Both the position numbers and the translations under genes were made by a program. Shown here in pieces: positions 43,601 through 56,300 of a DNA stretch of 64,000 nucleotides (the stretch's first letter is position 1; the number at the start of each line of letters is the position of its first letter). This DNA comes from Trichopria drosophilae. Lineage: Eukaryota; Arthropoda; Insecta; Hymenoptera; Diapriidae. Where the stretch lies: positions 122,922,501 through 122,986,500 of the forward strand of contig CM059584.1 of NCBI GenBank assembly GCA_030407085.1, written 5' to 3'. The notes below the pieces were generated by a model. It did not search any database. It was not told where the DNA came from and saw only the letters and a list, made by a program, of their open reading frames with translations.

Positions 43601-46480
43601 ACAAAATGTTCTGTAATATATATTATAAATACTAATACGATTTTCTAAGTACTTGAATTGAGTCAATTTTGTAATTTATATAACAACATTTAATAATTAA
43701 TTATTGTTAATAAATAATAACAATGAACGATACTAAAATGATTAATATCTATAACAATTGAAAAATTTAAACAGAAACTTGTCGTTATTTCTTATTTTTA
43801 GATAGACGAATTTAATTTGACACGATATGAATGGTTTGTAATATTTAAGTAAGCTTTAAATACCACGATTAAGAAGTCAGAATTACTTAATCAGAAATTA
43901 ATTAGTCTTAATTATATTATGGCTTCATTTTATAATATATTAGAGTTTAGTTGCATGATAATATGTAATATAAGAACATTACATTTTCTTAAATATAAAT
44001 AACAGTATTAGTTACCTATTTTTAGTCGAAAGTTAAAAAAATATCTCGAATTTATTTACTGAACTTTTAAAAAATTACTAAACTTTTCTCCACTATTATA
44101 AAAATAAAGTTTGATACACAATTACTTATCTAGTTCGGAAATACTAGTAAAACATTCAGTGATATTTAGTGATGAAATAAAAAGCCTGATAATTTTCTGG
44201 TATCTTGAATTTAAACTATGTTTCCGATAGTTTTTGCTAAAAAAATAGCGTACACAAGCCAGTAACCAAAAATAATATAACATTCAACTTACCCTTTTAT
44301 TAAACATGATCAATACCAACATTTATTTTGGTCGGTTAATGCACTATTTTGCAATATATTTAATGTTAAGGTTAATTTTTCGGAGGGCATCAGTTTAGCA
44401 TGAGAAGAAAATCTTCTTCGATATACTTATGCAACATTATATTAATAACTGCATTTTAATTTTAGTATAACTATAATGTATCAGTTATTTACAAAATCTA
44501 CACAACAAGAAGTTTACTGCTCTGGATGTACACCATTTTGGTTTATATACTGATTCCAGTGAACTTTACTCATATACACATTAATGGCATATTTTGTACT
44601 CAAAACTATTAAAAATGCAAACAAATCACACACTAAACAAAATTTGACTCCCAAACATGAAACAGAAATCTTGGAATATTACCTTTCTAAGCGTTTGGTT
44701 GTGGATCAATTAGGGAACCAATTAGTATTTGTGATATTCGTGAAAATCGTGAAAATGTTGACTAACCGCCTTGTTGTTAACGGCTCCCTTTTACCAATAT
44801 TAGTAGTGATAACTCCGAAACTTTTTTACATGGAAGATGTAAATTTACATGGTTAGTTGCAGCAATAAGGTAAGAATAGTAAGCAAATAGTAGTAAATGC
44901 AACTAAAAGGATATAAATTCATCAAACCAATGTTCGTCACTGCTAATAATAATAATAGTTTCAGATAACCACGCAAACTATCGAAATTCGTAAAACCTGC
45001 TGTTTAACCTCCTGTGTAACCAGGTGTTCTTGTAATCTAACACTTTGTTCTTGATTGATTGAGTTGTTCGTGAAATTAAAAAATAGCAGCGAATAGAGCT
45101 GCACAGAGGAAAATTTTTAACACGGTAACACAGAAGGACATAAAAGCATGTCAGCTTTTAAACGTTTCTTATGCATTTTATGTCGATGAAAACGAATCCG
45201 TTACATCAATTTGTTGCTCGGTTATATTTTGACTGTCATCATCAGTTTTTAATTTTATTTTCTAAAGTACAAACACTTTAATAAAGCGAACCCAAAATTC
45301 ATGTGGTTTACATTATAAAATGAAAGCGAAGCTCTACATTTAGCATTTTAATACAACCAAGGTTCAGACATTGCGTTAATTGCAGGCAATCATTTTAACG
45401 CGGGTTTCATTATTATTCATGTACATCATGACATGCCTTGTACCAAGTATATCTTAATGACAAAATAATGCAACCAACGTCTCTTCAAGTCAAATTGTGA
45501 TGTTGTTCTTCCCCTGTACAATAGGACTCAATTATTTTCCAGCAAACCGTTTTCTTCAACCATCCACGAGGGATTTGAAGTTTATGACTAAAGGTTGATC
45601 ATTTTTAGACAGTACAAACTAGAGGGTGTCTTAGAAATACGAAAAAACATTTCAGCTTCTATTTGTTGCTGTTTGAATTCAATGGTACGATCTTTGCAAA
45701 TATAATGATTTATTTTCGAAATGGCAAACAGTTATGAAATAAACCAGTTTTGGTTAAACGTGTTTTCGAAAAACTTATACCGACCATGTGGTCACGTAGG
45801 TGTATTCGTACCTCAAATTAATAATTGGAAAGATTTTGTTCTAAGGTCATGAACCGACTTGTTTGTATTGTTGAAGTAAGTTGGCTGAATTGAATTCAAC
45901 GAAATTGTTGAAACATCAATCACAATTTGATTCTACACCGTATTATTTTGGCTGTACCTTATTATTCTTTTAAATTCGATTCAGCTGATTTCAACTATAA
46001 ATCATTTTGGTTCATAACAAACAAAAATTTACCAGTGAAAACGCGTCTACATGTTTTGAACACTTGTGGACATTTGCAAAGTATTTTCAGGTCATTTCTC
46101 ATTCTCTTCTTCTGTATGTTAAACTTCCTTTGACCTTCTTTCGTAATTAACCTATCGTTAATTTGGCAACTAATTTGGAAGCTTCGATTCCCATGAATAT
46201 CCGATAAGTATGGACTGGAGTTAGCAAACGTACAAACTGTCATTCATTTTGACGAAAAGCCCTGATATATTTCTCAAACTTAATCGCCGATTTCTCAAAT
46301 AAAATGAGATCGGCTGTGTATCGAGTTATCGATGTAATTTTTACTGTCATTGAACGATATCTGAGCGTACAGCGTGTGCAACATCTCTGTGACAAAACCA
46401 GCAGTCACCCGATCGTCAAAAGAGAAAGCTTGCATGCAACTGGAAGTCACCTAGGTGTACTCGTACCTTTAAAAAAATAT
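40653..46480. other. AT-rich intergenic DNA
   Basis: The longest frames (42205-42555 and 44584-44856, plus strand, ATG starts) are 116 and 90 codons with no recognised domain and an AT-driven composition. A 23-bp near-direct repeat pairs 45791-45813 with 46446-46468. No RNA gene is seen. Confidence 0.5.
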
Positions 46481-47060
46481 CTTGGATTGTAACCTCAAAA
46501 AACATCCACAGTGTTTACAGTCGCTTGTCGGCGATCTCTCGAAGGACTGTTTCCTCGCGTACGTTTCAAGGAGATCAAAGCCACCGATGGAAAGCCCTTC
46601 CACGGGGAGCCGACAAAAGCGAATTTTAGAGAAGTGCAGGTGGGCTTGTCGCAAAATGTTCAGGTTCAGGTTCAGGACGTCCCATTTCCCTCTCGGTCAC
46701 TGATGGACAATGAGGGCCACGAAAAGAAGAGAGAGACTACGCCGATTCGCTACGACCTGATCTTCTGCTTACGGGAGCAATCGGTGCCAGCCACTAAAAG
46801 GACACTGATACGCGTATAATGACAACGAGGCTCCCATCAGCCATTACCTGCTCGACTCAACTGCCACTGGACTTTCGCGATAAATCTTCATTAGTCCGTT
46901 ACCCCCCGTTAAGTGAGGGTCGAGATTTCGAAAAGTTGAACTTCACGCTTGTCACCGCCTCGAATCGAGACAAGTGTAATAAAATAAGAACGGGAAAAAT
47001 ATGATTTTTGCGGTGGCGTTCGGACGTAAATTATCGGTGTGTTTACGTTCGAAGCGGTAG
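46480..47060. other. GC-rich island with overlapping open frames, function unknown
   Basis: Two plus-strand frames are open together. One (46511-46819) reads through RFKEIKATDGKPFHGEP and a VQVQVQ run made by repeated GGTTCA to an R-rich end. A TTTACAG precedes it as a possible acceptor, but the only ATGs lie in the other frame or are late. I recognise no family. It could be an exon of an unannotated transcript or an isolated regulatory island. Confidence 0.25.
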
Positions 47061-47901
47061 GCTCGCTTGTACATGTAATATCGAAAATAGTAGTGGCAAA
47101 GCTCAAGCAAGACGGCATTCCTGAAAATTTCAAATTTGATAAAAACGGCACTTATTTTTAACTATTTGTATCAGCTAATTCGGCTAAGTGATTACTAATA
47201 ATCAACAATTCTCTGTCAGCCCTAAAATAGACTTTCATTAAAGCTACCCCTATATAAAAAAGAACAGACATAAGCTTCTGATTGGACTTAGTAATGAAGT
47301 GTGAATAACGGAATGTTTGGTAGAACAATAGTTCACGATTGTGATGTAATCGTTAAATAAACTGACTTTTTGAGTCTACTGGAAAGTAAGTTCGGCGTAA
47401 ATCTGATTTTATATACCATATTTCCTTGCCTAGATTGGATAGAAAGCTATTTCATACCTGTAAAATACAAAAACAGCATAATAATATGTTTTAATTGATT
47501 TCTTGTTTCCATCCAAATGATGATCATATACCAAGTTGAACAATGACGAAAAGAAACGTGTGTTAAATCATTACAGAGAGATTCATACGTGGCACGTACC
47601 TAAACCAAATTCGAATTTCTCTCGCTTTACAAGAGGAATATTTTCCGCCATGGAAGATTAAAATATAATAAGAGTTACTTTTTTAAATGGCTCGAATGCA
47701 AAAGAAAGTTATTTTTTATGAACACTCTAGTCTACAAGTTCCTGGTTTCAGTAACTCATGTACAGGGACTCCCTAAAACAACTAATAATCTACTTGAAGG
47801 TCTGTAACCTAAAAAATGCACGATATTTTGGAGAAGCAGTAAAGTCTCGCATGTGTCTTTACATAGCTTTGTCTTTTGGGGACATTTCCACGGTTATCTG
47901 A

Positions 47902-48052
47902 TTTTGACGATTTTTGGCAATTCCCCTTTTTTTTGTTAATTCTTTGTTATTACACTATATTTTGACGACTTTTGGCAATTCATTTGGACATTCTCTTTCT
48001 CTACTAACGGTGATTAATTTTACGGCTTTTGGCAACTTCCTTGGACAATTCT
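47902..48052 (+). repeat. Three copies of a 58-bp tandem repeat
   Basis: Copies start at 47902, 47960 and 48018 and share TTTTGACGACTTTTGGCAATTC followed (in copies 2 and 3) by TTGGACA-TTCT, read with small differences. The spacing is exactly 58 bp both times. The array is short and imperfect. Confidence 0.8.
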
Positions 48053-49765
48053 GTTTGTTTTTTGAAAATATGTACAGAGATATTTAATACATACTACTAG
48101 CGTTCAGTGCTTAGCGTATATATATTTATTATGTTATTAAGTGGTATTTTAATAAATTTGCCTACAACCACCAAATTTTACAAGGTGTATCGCCAAAGGG
48201 CATCAAATATTGACATGAAGTTCGGATGCATTAACCACAAAAACATTGGGGTAGACAGTTCCATGCAAATTCATCAAGAATTAAGAAAGTTATTGAAAAA
48301 TGTATACATATGATCCATTACCCCGCTTGTCAATTTTGTTTACATATATGATTCATTGCTATTCAAGTGGTTAACTCTGGAGGAGCTCAGTAAAGGGAAA
48401 AGTGCCTAATTCAAAACAAACACTAATACTCCTAGAACTGGTGGTATTTTTGGTGACTGGTTTTCAAGCAGCTAAAGTTTTGTTGACGTGTTATTATGGT
48501 CACGTGTAGTAAGTATGGATAGAGGGCATGGTCTGTTTACAGGAGTCAGAGTGCAGAACAATTCAATAAGTTTTTTTACTTTGTTTATAACAAAAATAAT
48601 GAATTTTCATCATAAACCCGTATTAAATTTCCTGATAATGAAATATCAAGTGTCCGAGGTGTCATATTTTAATTGGTCGCATTTAGTTTTTATACAAATT
48701 TATAACATTGCGACACGACTAAAAACATTAATGTCCGACAATTTCATCGATGTAAACTTCTGTCGAATAATAATTATAAGTGAGAATTATATGCACTTTT
48801 TTTCACTATTCGGTATGGCCGAATATTTATATTTAGTAGATATGCCTTAAGGCACAAAATACTTAAAAAAATTGTCTGTCATGAGGAAATCAGTCCGCCA
48901 GCGTCTACACTATAAAGTATTGTGGATGATGAAAGGTAATATCGCTCGTATAGGGACTGATGCTAACATCGATTTTGGTAGTCCTGTGCTTTTTTTAAAC
49001 TTTTGTAATAGGAAGTTCTTTCATTCTTCTTCTGCCGAAAGCTGTAATAAAGTTTAATACTCGAATTATGCAGTTTAAGTAAATGATAGCGTAAAGTAGG
49101 AATTAGATGGCAATATCTCTCACAGATACTGCTAACAATAACTCTCGTAGTCAATCCTGTCGAGATGGGCTTGAATGAATTTCCGTTTCGGCATTAATGG
49201 CCCAGAAAATAAAAAAAATGGCATCGCTTCCAGGTCAGAGTGTTCCTTCAGAAATAGTTTTAGCGATCAAAAATAACAAAAAGTGTAGTATGCTTTCACG
49301 CCAAAATGTTTCCTCCTTTTAACACTTTAGGGGTGAATTACAGGGGTTTTGAGGTTATGTCAAAAGCTTCATGCGACGAGGATAAATATGCTTCGAATTC
49401 GGATTCAGTGACGCATTTAGTTTATTTTGAGGGGTTGTTTATCTTCGTTTGTTTTGGATAACAATGAGGGACATGATGTTTTGTTGACTAAGATAGCAAC
49501 CCTTCTACCAAAATATTTCCAGTGAGTTGAATTTAAAATGATTGCCATACATTTTCTGATGAGCAAAATCCAAATTTCTGCCGTTTTGTTATAGAATGCT
49601 GTAAATTAAGTACATCCGATCTATGAGAAATCATCATTAAGTATTCAGATGAAGTGGGATCAATGATTTTCGTCTATTCACAATGATTGAAATACTTAGT
49701 ATCAGGTAAGACACACAGCATTTATTTTATCCCAAGCATCAGCAACTGAAATACTCTAATATCAC
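48053..49765. other. AT-rich intergenic DNA
   Basis: The frame 48488-48850 (+) is 120 codons and unrecognised, with no reliable signal or domain. Nothing else is seen. Confidence 0.5.
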
Positions 49766-50781
49766 ATATCACGATGAGCCGGAACCAATTTTAATTGCAA
49801 GTGTCATGCATATAGAATTTTCTAGTTAGAATTGATAATATGTAATCATACGAATGTATCATGACTAAAATTAAAATATTTTAACATTCCCTTTAAAAAA
49901 AAATCGCCATTAAGTATCAAAAAACGTAGCATTTTTAAGTTCTTCTTATTTCCCACGAAAGTTGACCCCCAATTCAAAACATATTTTATGAACAAGTTGT
50001 GGATATACGATCTACAACTTTTGTATACATTATTTTTCACATAACTTCAAAATTGTTGAGATAAATAAATAAAAACGTTTTTTGTTTTTAATTATTTTCT
50101 CGCGCGCTAAAAAATGTTTGTTCACCAAACTTGGAGGAAACTGGCCTTTCATATCCCAAATAAGGCGTACTTTTTTTAAATAATAATGTTCATTTGTAAA
50201 TGTTATATTGAACTAAAAACGAAAAATTACCCCTAACTTCAATCGAACATTCTCGCGTTAAACTTTCAGATTTTTAAACGTTTTTACGCCTTATTTCGGA
50301 TATTAATAGGCAAGCTTCCTCCAAATTTAATGAAAAAATATTTTTTTTTGTGCGAGAATAAATGAAAAATTAAGAAACGTTTTTATTTATTTATCTCGAT
50401 AATTTGGAGGTTATGTGAAAAATGATGTACAAAAAAGTTGTAGATCTTTTTAACGTCTACAACTTGTCCATAAAATATGTTTCGATTGGAGGTCAACTTT
50501 CGTGGGAAATAAAAAAAAAACTTAAAAATTCCACGTTTTTTGATACTTTATCGCGATTTTTTTTAAAAGGACCCATTAAAATATTTTAATTTTAGTCATT
50601 GGTATGATTGCATATTATCATAAAATAGAAAAAAATAGGTCGGCTTTGTCCTATACAACTTAATTTGTTGAAATTTCCCCTCGACGTTTCGAACAGACTC
50701 GTGTGCATTTTCAAGAAGTTTTAGGCAGTAACCTCTTGCATGACACTCGCAATTAAAAGTGGTTCAGGCTCATCGTGATAT
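49766..50781. repeat. About 1-kb long inverted repeat (foldback element)
   Basis: The inner arms, about 49834-50172 and 50287-50620, are inverse copies around a spacer of about 115 bp. Matching landmarks include GACTAAAATTAAAATATTTTAA, TCCCACGAAAGTTGACC and AAATAAGGCGTA against their reverse complements. The symmetry continues outward: left ATATCACGATGAGCC (49766-49780) mirrors GGCTCATCGTGATAT (50767-50781). The left side lacks about 120 bp present on the right (about 50625-50745, with the motif GACGTTTCGAACAGACTCG). There is no coding capacity. Confidence 0.85.
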
Positions 50782-51510
50782 TTCGTAAAGTTCGTCGGTA
50801 ACATCTAATCGATACTCTCAAAAATTGTTGTCAAAATATGGGCATTTGGAAATTCCAAAGAATCATTCAGCGTGCAACACGTTAACGCCGATCAATTTCC
50901 AAGTTGCACGAATTTCGCGATATGAAATTCCAGAGGATGCCCCAGAGTTTTTGCATTTTAATACGATTCAATCTGGCGGGAATACGCGATCAAAGTATTT
51001 CGCCGCTGCTTCGATTGTTGCACCGCAGGTATTACGAAACAGTGCACCAGCCCGCACTTTCGCGTATACATCTCCTGCATTCCGAGCGTTTCCGGGTGCA
51101 TTCGATTTACAGGGGCGCTCGTACGTGTCGGATAAGTCTCCTATATCGCATCTTTTTCACGCGCTCGTAATTTTATTACCGGATAACGCGAGCGGTCGAG
51201 TGACCCCTCAAAATAAAAGCTGCGGTACCGCTCAGTAAAAACTTGCCAAGTACGCGCCGCCGCTTTAATTTTACAGCTGTTTTACGAGTTGGATCGAGGA
51301 TCTTCGTTTCTTCGTAATAAAGAGCCCAGTTCGCGGTACCAAAGAGGCGCTCGAGCGATCCTCCGTCGATCTTTTTCCAAGCTTGTTTCCGGCTGATGGA
51401 ACTGATCGAACCGTAGGAAACGAAATGTGCTCTTTCAAATTGATCTTCGATCCACCGCAACCGGAAAGTGAAGATTGTTGCAAGACTTACATTGTTATGG
51501 CTCATTAATT
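50782..51510. other. GC-richer island, function unknown
   Basis: It begins exactly where the inverted repeat ends. It is CpG-rich, with overlapping frames on both strands (50825-51238 plus, 51505-51176 minus) that resemble nothing known. It may be a regulatory island or single-copy DNA next to the insertion. Confidence 0.25.
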
Positions 51511-52335
51511 GACTACAAAGGACGAAACCATTTTTTCAACAATTGCCGATTTTGGGATTGACTTTGGTGATTTCCTCATATAAAAGAGATTTTAAAACTT
51601 TTCGTCGGTATGTTTTTCTAATTTATTTGTCACTTTTGAAATATCATAAATTGCCAAATTTGCATATGGGCAAATCCACAGAACTTTTAACTTTTCTGCG
51701 ATTCAGATATGCGGAAATAAATATGTTCACTATTAAAATACATTTAATGTATTTTGATATTTCGTTTTAAACACATTTAATTAATATATCTGGACGATAT
51801 CGAGTCAATTAATAAACACAGGCACTTGCTACAGACGTTTCCGAATTGAAACCTGAAAAATTTAACTTCTGATTCTTACAAATTATTTAAAACTGTGCTA
51901 TACTACATCTATGCCATGCAAGATATTTTATTTTCTCAAAGTACCAAATGTAGTCAAGCAAATACACTAAGTCACAGTGTGATCAATGTGATTGCTTGTA
52001 ATAAAAAACTGCAGGGATTTAAAACTGCGTGATAAGTTTTGTAGAATTATCAAATTAATTTAGTTTAATTATAAATTTTCATGCCATATTATTAATCGTT
52101 TTAACTCAGAGTCCAATTTATTACTAACATAAAAACGAACAAATTACGCTGTCACTCATCTATGTGCCCCTTTTAAAAATGATTCTATACAGGTTTAATC
52201 ATTTTCATTTTAAACGTGATTATTTTCAAAATTGCCTTTTTTACTGCGGCACACTTCAAATAAACAATATTTTTAATTATTTATTTCTGTGATGGTTCTC
52301 AAATTGCATACTTTATCCAAAAATTATGACGGCAT
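51511..52335. other. AT-rich intergenic DNA
   Basis: No gene, RNA or repeat is recognised. Confidence 0.5.
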
Positions 52336-52522
52336 CTTTTGCGTGCGTGCGTGCGTGTGTGTGTGTGGGTGTTTTTGTGTGTGCGTGCGTGTGTCTGTAA
52401 AACAGTGGAAGCTCTGCATATGGGTTGAAATTGTATCGATGAAAATGAAGAATGAATTAAATAAAATTAATAGAAATAGAATACACATACAAGCGCACAT
52501 ACACACATGCGCGCGCACACAA
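52336..52522. repeat. GT/GC microsatellite and its inverse partner
   Basis: (GTGC/GT)n at about 52341-52396 is followed about 95 bp later by a CA/CGCA run at about 52486-52520. The two runs are complementary and could form a stem. The frames through them (poly-Cys-Val) are artefacts of the repeat. Confidence 0.85.
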
Positions 52523-52544
52523 TTATAAATAAACTATATATACT

Positions 52545-52742
52545 GAATCAGTACAGTCCCAGTACATTGCCGGTATTGTGCCGATCGTCGGGAAAACTTC
52601 AAAATCGGTATAAAGGCAGTACTGGAAACCAGTAGTACTGCCCAGGTATTCAGCCAGTACTGAACCAGTACTATGCCAGCTGCTGGCGCGGTACTGGCCA
52701 CCAGTACTGGTGTTGGCAAATTACAGACTTTTCCACCTGGGG
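52545..52742. mobile_element. CAGTAC-rich short element, copy 1 (probably 5'-truncated)
   Basis: It is filled with CAGTACTG, CCAGTAC and GTACTGG words and a GCCGGTATTG word. It ends TTTTCCACCTGGGG, matching the right end of copy 2. The matching left end (ACCCAGGTG) is not present. There is no coding capacity. Confidence 0.65.
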
Positions 52743-53031
52743 ATATGCGAAATCAGTACAATAGACATTTTAATAATTGCCTGGTTTCTAGCGAGATTGG
52801 CCTACAAAATGCATGTCGCTACTCTCAGGTTTCTCGCGAGAACCGTACGCGAGATTCTAGCGATTTTGAGTAATTCTCGGCACATTATCGCGAGGAACCT
52901 GACAACGATTTTAACAGGGGTGTAATAACTGAAAATTCACGAAATTCTGATTTCAAATACATTCTGGCTTCAAAAGTCCCCACATACGGAAGTTCGTCTA
53001 ATTTAAGTCATATCTTAAATTCGAATCCGCC

Positions 53032-53326
53032 ACCCAGGTGCGAACGCCGGTATAATGGCGGTATTGAATATTGGCCTTGTACCGCGTCCGTTGTAACTTG
53101 TGACTAATGCCAGTACTGTCCGTCGACGTCGTGTCAGCACTGGCGCAGTACAGGCATTATACTGGCATAGTCCTAGCACAGTACCGACTGACAGTATTGT
53201 TGAATTAATACTATGTTAATACCGCTGCAGTACCCGGTCAGGTTACCTTTCGGTAAAATGCCAGTACCGACCCGGTACAATCTGTACTAGCGCAGTACCG
53301 GGACAGTGGTAAATTTCCACCTGGGT
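53032..53326. mobile_element. CAGTAC-rich short element, copy 2 (complete, 295 bp)
   Basis: Terminal inverted repeats ACCCAGGTG (53032-53040) and CACCTGGGT (53318-53326) bound it. The interior iterates CCAGTACTG, GCAGTACC and GGTATAATGGCGGTATTG words in both orientations. No open frame or clear target duplication is found. The family of the mobilising transposase is unknown. Confidence 0.75.
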
Positions 53327-56300
53327 CGGTTTTCGCCAATTGCGGTACATAGGTATGTATTTCGAAATCTGAAATGATTAATTCTAAAAATTATTGAGTT
53401 TTTAATCAATGTTTCTTTTTGGCTGGTTTATAATATCTCAATCAAAGTTTTGAGGATAACTGTGAAATGACACATTGCATATCCCTCATATATATAAATA
53501 AAATGGACATATCCATTGTTGTAGAAATATGTCTAATAAGAAAAGCAATTAATTAGAAAACAAAAACTGTCACTGCGACTACAAAATTGATGTTTCTTGT
53601 ACGTATATATTTGTTGAAACTGTCTTTAAGGCGTAATCAGCTCGAGAAAATAACTATTTTTTCTCATTTATCTATTTTTACACATAAAAGTGTTTATAAT
53701 CATTATTAATATGCGGGACACATTTTTATAATAGATTTTTACTATGTTTGTTTTTATTTTTAAAAACTATACATTTTTAGAATGTCTATACGTGCAATTT
53801 TTAACACAAAAATGAGATGAAACTATGTAATATGTATAATAAACGGTAACAAATTCAATATAATTAATTTTTATTTTATCTAGTTATAATTAAAAAATAC
53901 GCCTATGTATATTTAAAATTTATGATTTCAGAACCATGAGGGGGTCCTATTTAGCATTATTCTGCCTAACTCTTAGAACGTTCACATCTATTTTATTCTA
54001 GAATGTAGAAAAAGGTTGTAGAATGAGAAACTTATATACGCAAGGTAAAGAGACCATAAAAAAGTACATCCGAATATTGACATTTCTCGCATATGTATTC
54101 GCCATATTGAATTTTGAAATTTACACTACCTTGAAACCAAATATTCAGAATCGAAATCAGCGATCCTAAAAATCCCAGAGTACTAAGTTTCATAAGAATT
54201 TGAGAATTTTTCTCACTTAGTCCGCCATATTAAATTAACATTTTGTGGGTAGGGGAGAGGGGTGAAAATATGTAGTAAAAGAGTTGTATGCTTACAAGGA
54301 AATATTTTCAACATTAAGATCATCAAAATTTATTACTGCATCCAATGAATTATAGTTTGCCAGAACAGGGGCAGTCGATCCGCAGTGGCCAGGCCATGAG
54401 GCCTAACCATATTAGAATATATATCCAATGAATCTACAGTTTAATTGGAAGTAGATTTCATTGAAGACATATTTAATCCTACGATTTTGAAAATTTTACC
54501 GCATTATTTTGCATATAGTTTCACCCACCAGAGCACGTTGCAAAGTTGTAATTGAAATTATGTTTAGGCTATAGATTTAATTCAACTTCCACATTTTGAA
54601 TATATAAAATTGAGGCAATTTCTTCGCAGAGCTTCGGGGCAATACTGCTAATTTGGCGTGGTACATCTCTGAAACTCATTTGTAGTTAATAATCCCTTGA
54701 TATAAATCGATTCCTCTTTGAAAATTATGATAAGAACATAAAAATAACAATGTATCCCGATGAAGATTTCTGGCGTACTCCACATTGTTTGATGCAGTAG
54801 GTAGAGTTTCATGCACCTAGGGATACTTTAACTAAACTCGGTACTGTACGGTACCACGAAATTAAGATCCTCGTGAAATATCACGTAATTTTATGAATTT
54901 AAGAAACATGAAATGCTGTGAGTAATGTGCATACATGATTTATTGTTTATTAGCAAGAATATGAAAATTCAGAAAAAATTAAACTAACAGAAGAAGGACA
55001 TGTAAAAGACGTTTCTAGATTTGAAATTTGTAGCAACGTAATTTCAACATTGCTGATGCAAAAACCGGTGACTGATCGCTAACCTTCAGCTAGAAATAGA
55101 TCTTTCTCTTTCGTAGTTGGCCTCACTAAATGAAGGAAGTCCGGGATTTCCCATGGATGGTAAACAATTCCCAATTCCATGTATTGAAATATTAAAAAAT
55201 GTGTTCTAGGAAGCGAGCAGCTACAGAAGCATTCCATATATACTTAATTGAAATCACTAAGGGATATACGCTGTTAAAAATTTCGTTATGAATTTTCTGA
55301 AACATGTAACGGAAGCTTTTGTTGAAATAAAATTTAATGACTTTTAGTTACAGTAACAGAAATTAAACATATCTAATGTATCGAACTGACATTGGCATAT
55401 AAATTTTCAGCATATAATAAAATATTATTCATATATTGTCAATGGTACTCACAATCAGACGTATCGTCATGCAATCCCAACTGCTACAATTATGTGCTTG
55501 AGCGCCATATTGCTATCGTTTTCACGGTCGGTAAATTTTGGCACATGAAAAATTATGGACCACATTGAAAATTCTTAAACTGCACGGGATTATTTGAGTT
55601 GCACCGATTTAAAAACTTGATGTACTACATATATTACGGTGCAATATTATACATTTCATCCCGGAGTACAAGAGATATTGTAGTCGTTATTACAAATAGT
55701 CCTACCCAAATATGCACTTTATCTTGTCTGAGTCTGTAAATATTACAATAAAATGACTTTGAACTTCTTTTCGGATGCCGAGCACAGTAATTTTTTTCGG
55801 AAATTTCTCTCCGTGTATTACAAGTTTCGTAATTTTCTCATATTATTACATAATTTGTCTGTTTGCTACAGGTTTTATTAAAATTCTGTTACTCCGGTAA
55901 CGTAAAAGTATCAGAATTTTCTGAACATTTTTAACAGTAGTGTACAAACTCTTGTAAAGTAGTTTTCATATACACTGACGTTGTTACGAAAATATAGTTT
56001 GATATAGTATACAGAATATTCGATATTTATGCAGAAAAGGCTGTTTTTTACTTGCAATTTGTTTAATTATAATAACAATTACAAGGCAGCCAAAAAATAC
56101 ATATTTCATTTAATAATATCAGCAAACCTTTCAATTTTGCGCAATAAAAATGCAAAAGCCTTTATTATAAACACATTCTTGAAATGTATGTACCAGATGA
56201 CGATATTTGATTTATTTTTAGGCAATCTTGAAGAGTTTTTTAAATCATTTTTGTTAACCAATCAAAATAAATATGTCTTTGGGTTGAATAAATTATATTT

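Noticed and set aside
42205..44856. Plus-strand frames of 116 and 90 codons in AT-rich DNA
   Set aside because: Composition matches the surrounding non-coding DNA; no domain recognised.
52980..53040. tRNA-like TTCGAATCC near 53020
   Set aside because: No acceptor stem or anticodon arm can be formed around it.
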